Positions 8,209-16,973 of a stretch of DNA of 49,841 bases are shown here, piece after piece. How positions within the stretch are numbered: position 1 is the first letter of the stretch; the number at the start of each line of letters is the position of its first letter. The notes under the pieces were generated by a model. That model made no database searches and was not told the origin of the DNA. It saw only the letters and a list, made by a program, of their open reading frames with translations. This DNA comes from Bacillus sp. AFS088145. Lineage in GTDB: Bacteria; Bacillota; Bacilli; Bacillales; Bacillaceae_G. A program made the translations under genes and the position numbers. The stretch lies in NCBI RefSeq assembly GCF_002564465.1, contig NZ_NUUX01000014.1:1-49841 (forward strand), read 5' to 3'.

Positions 8209-8994
8209 CTAATTCATATAATTCTGCTCAGTAAGATTCTTCACTTCACTGTTTTTAAATAAATTCAAAAATAGATAGATTAAATAAAAGAGGAATACAA
8301 CAAAAAGTCCAACTAAAAGTAGGATTAGTAAATAAATTGGATTGTAATGAAGTCCTAAAGTTGTTGTTTCTTTACCTAGTTTGTAAAAATAGTCTAATGG
8401 TGTTCCTTTTTCGGGAGCCATTGTGTAAAAGTAATTAGATGTAAAGGGCTCCATCCATTTCATAAACAAATTATTTACAAAGATTGATAAAATGTACAAT
8501 AAAATAATGAGTGACATTGTTTTTCGCAAAATTTTTAAATTAATTACGACCATATGATTGAAATACGCCCACAACACAATTCCTACGAGCAGCATATGCC
8601 CCCAAAGATATGCCATACCTTGCCATGTTAGGAGAGATTGATAGTTCGAAAGACCGTTAGCAAATATTATGCTTACTAAAGCAGCGGGAAGGTTAAAACA
8701 AAACGCAATTGAAAATAGCAATTCACTTTCAAATAAAAAGGCAAAAAATAAAATAAAATTAGCAAAATGACAAATTTGTAAAGGGATTTCTTCAGGTGAA
8801 ATTTGATTCACTTTGTGATAAATTTCAATATTACGACCAACTAAAAGAGCAATCCCAATAAGCGAGAAACCCATACCAATCAATCGTAAAGTCTGATTGT
8901 TAAAGCGCCTAAATAGAAAATAAAACAAAGTGACAAATAGAAAAGGGCTCGCCATAAATAAAAAATGGAATGGACTCCACATTTGAAAAGTCAT
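8209..8994 (-). CDS. YwaF-like integral membrane protein (TIGR02206 type)
   Basis: A 261-aa protein with about seven hydrophobic segments, a conserved LPLQICHFANF-type stretch after the second segment, a WGHMLL motif in the middle and a short charged C-terminus. This arrangement matches the TIGR02206/YwaF family of unknown function found widely in Bacillus. It is a single gene, converging on fabF. No experimentally assigned activity that I know of. Confidence 0.72.
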   Translation of the reverse strand: MTFQMWSPFHFLFMASPFLFVTLFYFLFRRFNNQTLRLIGMGFSLIGIALLVGRNIEIYHKVNQISPEEIPLQICHFANFILFFAFLFESELLFSIAFCFNLPAALVSIIFANGLSNYQSLLTWQGMAYLWGHMLLVGIVLWAYFNHMVVINLKILRKTMSLIILLYILSIFVNNLFMKWMEPFTSNYFYTMAPEKGTPLDYFYKLGKETTTLGLHYNPIYLLILLLVGLFVVFLFYLIYLFLNLFKNSEVKNLTEQNYMN

Positions 8995-9347
8995 TGAACT
9001 ATACTTTCCTTCATGTAGTAAAATTCACTTGTTTTCAACGCGATTTACCCCCATTACTTTTTATTGTAATTTGTTTTGAGCAAAAAACGTATCATTAAGC
9101 GATCAAACTAAAGACATCAAGTAATCAATACCTATTATTGATTTATTCACAAAATTTTTAGAAAGAACATGTAATGTATACTCTAAACTTGTACAAAAAA
9201 AGAAAAGTTAATTAGGGTATCAGAGGGGGGAGTAACAAATCAATTTCCATAAAACGTACTGATTTCAGTACTGTAAAAAGATTAGTTATTAGTAGTTTAA
9301 GCATAAAAACACCTGTCATATAAAACCCATAATTCTTATCTTAACAT
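8995..9347. other. Intergenic region
   Basis: No gene seen. It contains a short inverted repeat (GTACTGATTTCAGTAC, 9256-9271; 7-bp arms) and a GAGGGGGGAG run near 9221 that looks like a ribosome binding site but is not followed by a credible frame. It holds the 5' region of the YwaF-like gene and the 3' region of the cgeB-like gene. Confidence 0.45.
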
Positions 9348-10319
9348 TTATGATTCAGAACTATTTTCAAGTATTTTTAACAAAGTATTTAATCGATTAG
9401 AAAATGTATTTCTCCCTATAATTTTTGTCCGTAATTTTTTTACTAATTCCTCCTTATAAGAAAACTCATTTATATATTTTTGAATCAATTGAATACAATG
9501 ATGATCATCTGCATACCTTATAACTCTTTCATTTTCTTCATCAACAAAACTGTCAATTTCTTCATTGATTAACTGAAATCCACCACTTAAAACAATATCA
9601 AAAAATCGATTGTTTATACTTCGATTTTTTACGTTTTTACTATTTTTATTAAAAATAAAAGTAGATTGCCTATGAGGATTTAAAATGATTTTTGCTTTGT
9701 TATACAAAAGGTTTACTTCATTAGGCGGTAACCAATTATTGATCATTTGGATATTTCTCTTTTTTTGATTTGGAATTTTCAAATATTTATTCCAGCTTTT
9801 TCCTATGAGCAAGATTGAATAATTTGTAGAATTTATGATCGATTGGATTAATTTAATTCTGTTTGGATATGGATAACCGATTAATAACAAATCTATTTCT
9901 TTTTCTAGATTGAGAGGTTTAAAAATACGTTCATTACTAGCTAAAGGGACATAATGAATATTTTTATATCCAAGTTTGGTATAGAATTCGCACGATGATT
10001 TGTCTATGGAAAGAATATAATCCGCATAAGGCAGTACTTTTAAACTAACATCAGTATAGAAAGGGTCCTCTGTAAACCATACAACAAGTGGAATATTGGT
10101 TTCTTTTATAACTTTTAGTATATGGTTTAACTGTTTATTTCCAATCATTAAAAGTACAAATATAGGACTAATGGTTTGTAACATATTTTTAAACATCTGT
10201 TGATTTATACTAATCGGAATGTCTATTATTTCAATTTGTTCTGAGTTTATTTCATTAATCCATAAATCAAAATGAGAATAGATTCCTTTATAACCAGAAT
10301 TAATATAAAAGATTTTCAT
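9348..10319 (-). CDS. cgeB: CgeB-like glycosyltransferase (spore surface)
   Basis: A 323-aa protein with the CgeB-family pattern: an N-terminal Rossmann half with VVWFTEDPFYTD and SIDKSS, and a C-terminal Glyco_trans_1_2-type half with LLLIGYPYPNR, NPHRQS, NRFFDIVLSGGF and an aspartate-rich end. B. subtilis CgeB works in late spore-surface maturation. It follows the 71-aa gene with 3 nt between them, mirroring B. subtilis cgeA-cgeB, and diverges from a cgeD-like gene as cgeAB does from cgeCDE. It probably transfers a sugar to a crust or outer-coat protein; the sugar is inferred from the neighbouring pathway. Confidence 0.75.
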   Translation of the reverse strand: MKIFYINSGYKGIYSHFDLWINEINSEQIEIIDIPISINQQMFKNMLQTISPIFVLLMIGNKQLNHILKVIKETNIPLVVWFTEDPFYTDVSLKVLPYADYILSIDKSSCEFYTKLGYKNIHYVPLASNERIFKPLNLEKEIDLLLIGYPYPNRIKLIQSIINSTNYSILLIGKSWNKYLKIPNQKKRNIQMINNWLPPNEVNLLYNKAKIILNPHRQSTFIFNKNSKNVKNRSINNRFFDIVLSGGFQLINEEIDSFVDEENERVIRYADDHHCIQLIQKYINEFSYKEELVKKLRTKIIGRNTFSNRLNTLLKILENSSES

Positions 10320-10322
10320 AAG

Positions 10323-10538
10323 CTACTGAAATCTAATCGATTCAATTTTAGATGCGATTAAGGTTACAACTACTTCATCACTTGGCGATAAAGAACTGAA
10401 TTCTTTTAAGATAATAATTCCTGTCTGGTTATTATAAGTAACGAATTGTGCTGGTCCAATCGTGTCACCTGAATCGGTAGTGATCACGATAACTTGTCCT
10501 GCTATAAGATTTTCAATTAAGTGTTGGTAACTACTCAA
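10323..10538 (-). CDS. Small beta-rich protein at the cgeA position (71 aa)
   Basis: A 71-residue protein starting at TTG (10538) after a strong AAGGGGTGG. Alternating hydrophobic residues (GQVIVITTDSGDT, GIIILKEF, EVVVTLIASKIESI) suggest a small SH3-like beta barrel, as in DUF2642-type coat proteins. It is the first gene of the cgeB-like operon, where B. subtilis has cgeA, and follows a sigma-K-like promoter. It is rich in Ser and Thr, so it could be the protein that is glycosylated; that is inference. Confidence 0.65.
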   Translation of the reverse strand: MSSYQHLIENLIAGQVIVITTDSGDTIGPAQFVTYNNQTGIIILKEFSSLSPSDEVVVTLIASKIESIRFQ

Positions 10539-10578
10539 TTTTTATCCACCCCTTTATAATAAAATTTCAATTCAAAAC

Positions 10579-10607
10579 TATTATATGAATAGAATTTAAA
10601 ATGTTAC
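10579..10607 (-). promoter_or_regulatory. Sigma-K-like promoter for the cgeA/cgeB-like pair
   Basis: On the minus strand AC (10604-10603), a 15-nt spacer, then CATATAATA (10587-10579) match the sigma-K pattern AC - 15 to 17 nt - CATANNNTA exactly. It lies about 40 bp before the TTG start. Confidence 0.6.
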
Positions 10608-10677
10608 GGTTTAATTAATTAAGAGACATAAATTGATAGATTTAACCAGAATATTAAACATAATTAATAGTCAAATA

Positions 10678-10717
10678 AGTGATTCTCTCACAAAGTGAGA
10701 CGGATCACTCTTTTTTT
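10678..10717 (+). terminator. Terminator-like hairpin inside the divergent promoter region
   Basis: AGTGAT...CTCAC, loop AAA, GTGAG...ATCACT, then T7. It reads as a plus-strand intrinsic terminator, yet no plus-strand gene lies upstream of it. It separates the two divergent sigma-K-like promoters. Confidence 0.7.
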
Positions 10718-10762
10718 AGCTTATTTTATTAAACTTTACTAATATAGTATTTATTTCCTATT

Positions 10763-10790
10763 ACTTTTATAGTAAACAACGCATACAGTA
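10763..10790 (+). promoter_or_regulatory. Sigma-K-like promoter for the spore glycan operon
   Basis: AC (10763-10764), a 17-nt spacer, then CATACAGTA (10782-10790) match the sigma-K pattern exactly. A start site near 10797 would give a leader of about 24 nt containing GGTGGGG before the TTG start at 10821. Confidence 0.62.
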
Positions 10791-10793
10791 TAG

Positions 10794-11609
<816 letters not shown>

Positions 11610-11610
11610 C

Positions 11611-13029
11611 TTGAGTAATTATCTCTCAAATTATTGGTTACTGTATAGCGAATTTATTAATCTATTTAAAGAATTAAAATATAGAGATGTACCAATCGCT
11701 ATTATGACAAACTTTTATCAACAAATAGATGAAGAGCTTAAAAAGGAAATGGAGAAAGAAAATTTCCATTTGCAGTTAAAACATGCTACCCTCACTGAAC
11801 CGAACCAGATTCAACCATTTTTTAATGATTTGCTTAATCCCCTCAAAAATTCTAATAAAAATCTTGGGAATGGTAAAGTGCTTATAAACTTAGATTATAT
11901 TAGGATAACTGGCAAAAAAATAAATGAAGTATTTAATAAAGACAAAACGGTGATTTTGTCTCGTTCAAAAAGTAATCGTTTCTCAGAGATACCTAATTTA
12001 TTCATCGGAAATTTTAAAACTGATACAAGTCAGATTTCCAAAAAATTAGTCGATCGTGTTTGTGAAATATTTCTTAATTTCAAGAAGCATCCTGCATTTG
12101 GCAATTCATTTTTTATCAATACATTCATCAAAAGGATTCCACTAATTGTTGATGCAATTGAAACTGTTTTTAATCTATATGAACAAATTCCAATCTCTAC
12201 AGTTTTAGTAGGAACATCAGAAGATATGATTAGTCGTGCTCTTGGAATAGTTGGGCTAATAAAAGGTATTCCAAGCATTTGTCTTCAACACGGTATTCTT
12301 ATGGGTGAAGAAGCTTTCATTCCTGTGTTTACTAGTCATGTTGCAGTTTATGGTGAATATGAAAAAAGATGGTATATAAAGCGGGGTCTTGAGGCCGAAA
12401 GAATTGCAACGATCGGTCATCCTAGATATGATGACATTTTTGTCTATCCAAAGGCAAATCATAATGATTTTTTAAATAAGTATCATTTAGATGAAAAAAA
12501 AATGACGATATTAATAGCTACAGGTCCAAATACAAATGAATACAACTTTAAAAAAATGGTTGAATTACTAATTTCTAATAAAAGTTTCCAATTACTAATT
12601 AAGCCTCACCCGTGGGAACTAGCAAAGAATCGGATTAAGTTGTATTTGGATTTAAAAAAAGATTATAAATCAGTCCATGTAGTAACAGATCGAACAGTCG
12701 AAACGCATGAGTTAATTTCGAATGCCGATATAGTACTAGCATCATTGTCAACTGTAGCATTGGAAAGTAGCTTATTTAATAAACCAACTTTTGTCTACTA
12801 CTTTATAATGAGTAATCGTCACTATGATTACTTTGATCGATTAGGTAAATACACTCAAAATGACCCAACAGCATTAGTAAATACTTTGTTAGCTTTCTTC
12901 CAATCTTCAGAAGAAAAACAAAAATATAATGAAGTAATAAATCATTTTCTAATAGATTCCTATCATGTAACAAATTCAGGAAACGAACTATCTAATCTAG
13001 TATCTAAAATAGCACGGGGTGAAAAGTAG
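11611..13029 (+). CDS. spsB: SpsB-like CDP-glycerol/glycan transferase family protein
   Basis: A 472-aa cytosolic protein with a GT-B/epimerase-like C-terminal half: SICLQHGILMGEEAFIPV, VYGEYEKRW, GHPRYDDI, LLIKPHPWEL and a SLSTVALESSLFNKP donor-site stretch. The length and pattern fit B. subtilis SpsB (about 474 aa), annotated as a CDP-glycerol glycerophosphotransferase-like enzyme for spore-coat polysaccharide. The start is TTG 11611 after GGAGGG. It is embedded between cgeD-like and pseB-like genes in one operon. Donor and acceptor are unproven; a CMP-nonulosonate transferase role is also possible. Confidence 0.75.
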   Translation: MSNYLSNYWLLYSEFINLFKELKYRDVPIAIMTNFYQQIDEELKKEMEKENFHLQLKHATLTEPNQIQPFFNDLLNPLKNSNKNLGNGKVLINLDYIRITGKKINEVFNKDKTVILSRSKSNRFSEIPNLFIGNFKTDTSQISKKLVDRVCEIFLNFKKHPAFGNSFFINTFIKRIPLIVDAIETVFNLYEQIPISTVLVGTSEDMISRALGIVGLIKGIPSICLQHGILMGEEAFIPVFTSHVAVYGEYEKRWYIKRGLEAERIATIGHPRYDDIFVYPKANHNDFLNKYHLDEKKMTILIATGPNTNEYNFKKMVELLISNKSFQLLIKPHPWELAKNRIKLYLDLKKDYKSVHVVTDRTVETHELISNADIVLASLSTVALESSLFNKPTFVYYFIMSNRHYDYFDRLGKYTQNDPTALVNTLLAFFQSSEEKQKYNEVINHFLIDSYHVTNSGNELSNLVSKIARGEK

Positions 13030-13031
13030 AT

Positions 13032-14036
13032 ATGTTTTTTAAGAATAAAAAAATTTTAGTTATAGGTGGGACAGGCACAATCGGTAAAAACATCGTAAAA
13101 CATCTTTTACGTGAAGAACCAGATGTAATTCGAATTTTGAGTAGAGATGAATATAAGCAATTTAATTTGAAAATTGAATTTAATAACGATTCAAGACTGA
13201 GGTTTTTAATTGGTGATATACGAAATTATGAGCGTGTATTAAGTGCAATGGAAGATATTGACTATGTTTTTCACACCGCTGCAATGAAGCATGTTGAATT
13301 TTGTGAATACAATCCTTTTGAGGCTGTTCTTACTAATGTAATTGGAACATACAATGTGATTTCTGCGGCGAAAAATCAAAATGTTAAAAAGGTTGTTTTT
13401 ACTAGTACAGATAAAGCTATATCACCGACAAATAATTATGGAGCTACTAAACTAACGGCAGAAAAGCTTATCTCTTCAGCGGAATATTCAAAAGGATCGA
13501 AAAGTACAATTTTTTCAAGTGTCCGATTTGGAAATGTAATTGGTTCTAGAGGTTCAGTCATTCCTTTATTTATAAACCAAGTAAAGGAGAAAAACTTCGT
13601 AACTGTAACTGATTTATCGATGACAAGATTTATGATGACATTAGAACAAGCAACTAAATTAACAATTGAATCACTCAAAATTGCTCAAGGTGGGGAAACG
13701 TTTATATTAAAAATGCCGGTCATAAACTTAAAAGATTTAGCAGAGATCATAATTGAAGAAACAGCTAACAAATTTGGAATTGATGGTAAGCATATAAAAA
13801 TTAATGAGATCGGTTTAAAGCCTGGAGAAAAAAAGTATGAGGAATTAATGACTTATGAGGAATCTTTAGTTGCATTTGAATTAACGGATTTATATATTAT
13901 CCCTTCTTTTTTTTCTTCAACAAAGGTCTATGAAGGAGCAAGCAACACAAAACCTGGAACTTATAGTTCTGAAGGTCAAATCCAACTAAATAAAGAACAA
14001 GTTAGAAAAATCATTTTACAGGAAAATCTTATTTAA
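13032..14036 (+). CDS. pseB: UDP-GlcNAc 4,6-dehydratase, PseB/SpsM type
   Basis: A 334-aa extended SDR of the Polysacc_synt_2 group. It has the NAD(P) loop GGTGTIGKN, and Asp127 and Lys128 (TSTDKA) with Tyr136 and Lys140 (NNYGATK) match the inverting dehydratase PseB, which makes UDP-4-keto-6-deoxy-HexNAc, the first step to pseudaminic acid. RFGNVIGSRGSVIPLF and DLSMTRFMM are also family hallmarks. B. subtilis SpsM, split by prophage SPbeta and rebuilt during sporulation, belongs to the same family; here the gene is intact and inside the operon. It starts 2 nt after spsB-like. Confidence 0.87.
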   Translation: MFFKNKKILVIGGTGTIGKNIVKHLLREEPDVIRILSRDEYKQFNLKIEFNNDSRLRFLIGDIRNYERVLSAMEDIDYVFHTAAMKHVEFCEYNPFEAVLTNVIGTYNVISAAKNQNVKKVVFTSTDKAISPTNNYGATKLTAEKLISSAEYSKGSKSTIFSSVRFGNVIGSRGSVIPLFINQVKEKNFVTVTDLSMTRFMMTLEQATKLTIESLKIAQGGETFILKMPVINLKDLAEIIIEETANKFGIDGKHIKINEIGLKPGEKKYEELMTYEESLVAFELTDLYIIPSFFSSTKVYEGASNTKPGTYSSEGQIQLNKEQVRKIILQENLI

Positions 14037-14047
14037 GGAGGAAGTTA

Positions 14048-15016
14048 ATGAATGTTTTAGTTACCGGAGGATGCGGATTTATTGGTAGGTGGGTAGTTGG
14101 GCGATTACTAAAAGATGGTCAAAAAGTTTGGATTGTAGACAATTTATCTAATTCATCCATTGAAAATGTAAATGAATTTATAGGTGATGAAAATCTCAAA
14201 GGTTTAAGAATCATTGATTTAAAAGATCGATTTTCAATACAAGAACTTTTTAAAACGATAAAATTTGATATTTGCTATCATTTAGCAGCTAGTATTAATG
14301 TACAAGATAGCATTGATGATCCTGAAACAACATTTATAAATGATACGCTTGCAACTTTTTATTTGTTGGAAGAATGCAGGAAATACAAAGTAAAAATGGT
14401 CTTTATGAGCACATGTATGGTTTATGAAAAAGCATACAGCGATGAGGGAATCAGTGAGAAATCGCCAACAAAGACAGCTTCACCTTATGCTGGATCCAAA
14501 ATTGCAGCTGAAAATATGGTACTATCTTATTATTTTTCATATGGCTTACCAGCAGTCGTATTAAGACCTTTTAACACTTATGGACCCTTTCAACGAACAG
14601 GTGGTGAAGGGGGCGTAGTTTCGATCTTTATTCATAACAAATTAAAAGGATTACCAATTAATATTTATGGTGACGGAACTCAAACGAGAGATTTACTTTA
14701 CGTTGAAGATTGTGCTGATTTTGTAGTAGAAGCTGGATATAATGACCTTTTAAATGGCGAAATCATTAATGCAGGAAGCGGAAAAGACCTCTCAATAAAT
14801 GACTTAGCTGAAAAGATTGCTAAAAATCAAGTTCCTATTAATCATATCCCTCATATCCATCCTCAAAGCGAAATTCCAAAACTTTTATGTAATTTTCAAA
14901 AGGCAGAAAAAATGATGCTTTGGAGTCCTAAAGTGTCGATTGAGGAAGGGATTTTAAAAACTGAAAATTGGATTAAAAATAATTTACACAATGAGAGTGA
15001 TTCACCGAATGGATAA
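14048..15016 (+). CDS. NAD-dependent epimerase/dehydratase (extended SDR)
   Basis: A 322-aa extended SDR with the cofactor loop TGGCGFIGRW and the active-site pair Tyr/Lys in SPYAGSKIAAE; MSTCMVYEKAYSDEG is where the Ser/Thr of the triad is expected. RPFNTYGPFQR and YGDGTQTRDLLYVED are typical of GalE/dTDP-glucose dehydratase-like sugar-nucleotide enzymes and of LegB-type proteins. It follows AAGGAGGAAG. With PseB already present, it may be a second dehydratase or epimerase that produces another surface sugar or changes the stereochemistry. The substrate cannot be read from sequence. Confidence 0.8.
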   Translation: MNVLVTGGCGFIGRWVVGRLLKDGQKVWIVDNLSNSSIENVNEFIGDENLKGLRIIDLKDRFSIQELFKTIKFDICYHLAASINVQDSIDDPETTFINDTLATFYLLEECRKYKVKMVFMSTCMVYEKAYSDEGISEKSPTKTASPYAGSKIAAENMVLSYYFSYGLPAVVLRPFNTYGPFQRTGGEGGVVSIFIHNKLKGLPINIYGDGTQTRDLLYVEDCADFVVEAGYNDLLNGEIINAGSGKDLSINDLAEKIAKNQVPINHIPHIHPQSEIPKLLCNFQKAEKMMLWSPKVSIEEGILKTENWIKNNLHNESDSPNG

Positions 15017-16211
15017 AGAAAAGTTAGCAATTCATGGAGGACAACCTATTCGAGATCATTACTTGCCTTATGGGAGACAAGTAATAAATGATGACGACAT
15101 TAATTCTGTCATTAGCATATTACGTAGTGATTTTATTACCACTGGACCTACTATTGAACAGTTTGAAAGAGAAATAGCGGAATATACAGGTGCTAAATTT
15201 GCTGTTGCCTTTTCAAGTGGGACTGCTGCGTTACATGGTGCATGTTTTGCTGCAGGGATTGGTAAGGGAGATGAGGTGATAACGACTCCAATGACATTTG
15301 CTGCAACATCAAATTGTATTTTGTATCAAGGTGGAAAACCTGTATTTGTTGATATTGATCCAAAAACTTATAATCTAAATTCATCGCTAATAAAGGAGAA
15401 AATTACAAAAAAAACGAAAGCGATTATCCCTGTACATTTTACGGGTCAGCCAGCTGATCTGGAATGTATTAGTAAAATTGCTAAAGAAAACAATTTAATT
15501 TTAATAGAGGATGCCGCACATGCATTAGGAGCTAAATATAAAAATAAGAATATTGGTTCTATAGGTGATATGACTATGTTTAGTTTCCATCCGGTGAAAC
15601 ATATCACAACAGGAGAAGGTGGTATAATTACGACAAATAATGAAGACTTTTATCAAAAGTTATTGCAATTTAGATCCCACGGAATTGTTCGAGCTAAAGA
15701 AATGTTAATTGAAAACCATGGTCCGTGGTATTATGAAATGCAATCATTAGGCTTTAACTATAGACTGACAGATATTCAAGCTGCTCTTGGAATATCACAA
15801 TTGAAAAAGTTAGATTCATATATTGCTAGACGAAAACAAATTGCCGATTTTTATAACAAAGAATTTAAATCAATGAATGAAATTTCTTTGCCATTCCAAG
15901 AAGTTCAAGGAGATTCTAGTTGGCATCTATATATTATAAAACTCCAAAGCTCAAAATTGACTGGAAATCGGAAAGAAATCTATGAGGCATTACAAAAAGA
16001 AAATATAGGAGTAAACGTTCATTATATTCCTGTATATCATCATCCTTATTACCAGACTTTAGGCTATAAGTTTGGAACTTGTACGGTTGCCGAAAAATGT
16101 TATGAAGAATTCATAACACTGCCATTACATGCAGGAATGAGTGACCAAGACTCTATGGATGTCGTAAATGCAGTTAAAAAAGTGATAAATTATTTCTCGA
16201 GAAGAAATTAA
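15009..16211 (+). CDS. pseC: PLP-dependent UDP-4-keto-sugar aminotransferase, PseC type
   Basis: A DegT/DnrJ/EryC1 aminotransferase of 400 aa (from ATG 15009; an in-frame ATG at 14991 would add six residues but lacks a ribosome binding site). The PLP-binding lysine is Lys197 in FHPVKHITTGEGG; SSGTAALHG, EDAAHALGAKY and GFNYRLTDIQAALG are the standard family motifs. PseC converts the 4-keto sugar to UDP-4-amino-4,6-dideoxy-AltNAc. B. subtilis SpsC is the corresponding sps gene. The start overlaps the preceding stop (15014-15016). Confidence 0.88.
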   Translation: MDKEKLAIHGGQPIRDHYLPYGRQVINDDDINSVISILRSDFITTGPTIEQFEREIAEYTGAKFAVAFSSGTAALHGACFAAGIGKGDEVITTPMTFAATSNCILYQGGKPVFVDIDPKTYNLNSSLIKEKITKKTKAIIPVHFTGQPADLECISKIAKENNLILIEDAAHALGAKYKNKNIGSIGDMTMFSFHPVKHITTGEGGIITTNNEDFYQKLLQFRSHGIVRAKEMLIENHGPWYYEMQSLGFNYRLTDIQAALGISQLKKLDSYIARRKQIADFYNKEFKSMNEISLPFQEVQGDSSWHLYIIKLQSSKLTGNRKEIYEALQKENIGVNVHYIPVYHHPYYQTLGYKFGTCTVAEKCYEEFITLPLHAGMSDQDSMDVVNAVKKVINYFSRRN

Positions 16212-16237
16212 TTATAAATTAATAAGGGAGAGTGAAA

Positions 16238-16969
16238 ATGAAAGTAGTAGCAATCATACAAGCACGAATGGGTTCTACAAGATTACCTGGAAAAGTTCTA
16301 CTAAAAGTTTTGAATAAACCATTATTAGCCTATCAAGTAGAACGAGTAAAAAGGTCAAAACTTATTAATGAAATCGTGATAGCAACCACTACAAAAGATT
16401 TAGATCAAGAAATAGTAGATTTTTGCGAATTAATGTCTATGTCTTATTATAGAGGATCTGAAGACGATGTTTTGTCTAGATATTATGAAGCTGCTACCAT
16501 TTTTAAGGCAGATATTGTTGTTCGAATTACCTCAGATTGTCCCTTAATTGACCCCAAAATAATTGATCAAGTTATCAATGAATTTATGATCAATATGAAA
16601 CAAATTGATTATGCCTCAAATACAGTTCAGAGAAGTTTCCCAATAGGAATGGACATCGAAGTCATGTCTTATTCTTTAATCGAGTCAATTAATCGAATAA
16701 ACCTTGTTCAGCCCTTCAGGGAACATGTAACCCCTTATGTGTACAAATCAGGAAATTTTATCATTAGACAAGTACTTCAAGAAACGGATAAAAGTCATCT
16801 AAGACTTACAGTTGATACACCTGAGGATTTTATCTTAATTAGTAATGTAATTGAAGAACTTTATCCAAAAAATCCTTTTTTTACATTACAGGATTTATAC
16901 GATTTATTTGATAAAAAGCCTGAATTATTAATGATTAATCACCATATTAAACAAAAGAAAATAGAGTGA
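16238..16969 (+). CDS. spsF: CMP-nonulosonate cytidylyltransferase, SpsF/PseF type
   Basis: A 243-aa nucleotidyltransferase from ATG 16238, 7 nt after GGGAG (GTG 16232 is too close to the Shine-Dalgarno). The N-terminus VVAIIQARMGSTRLPGKVL is the CTP-binding signature of the acylneuraminate cytidylyltransferase/SpsF group; VRITSDCPLIDP is the metal-site region, and HVTPYVY and LTVDTPEDF are typical of SpsF. It activates the nonulosonic acid as the CMP sugar. It is followed after 4 nt by pseG. Confidence 0.86.
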   Translation: MKVVAIIQARMGSTRLPGKVLLKVLNKPLLAYQVERVKRSKLINEIVIATTTKDLDQEIVDFCELMSMSYYRGSEDDVLSRYYEAATIFKADIVVRITSDCPLIDPKIIDQVINEFMINMKQIDYASNTVQRSFPIGMDIEVMSYSLIESINRINLVQPFREHVTPYVYKSGNFIIRQVLQETDKSHLRLTVDTPEDFILISNVIEELYPKNPFFTLQDLYDLFDKKPELLMINHHIKQKKIE

Positions 16970-16973
16970 TTTA

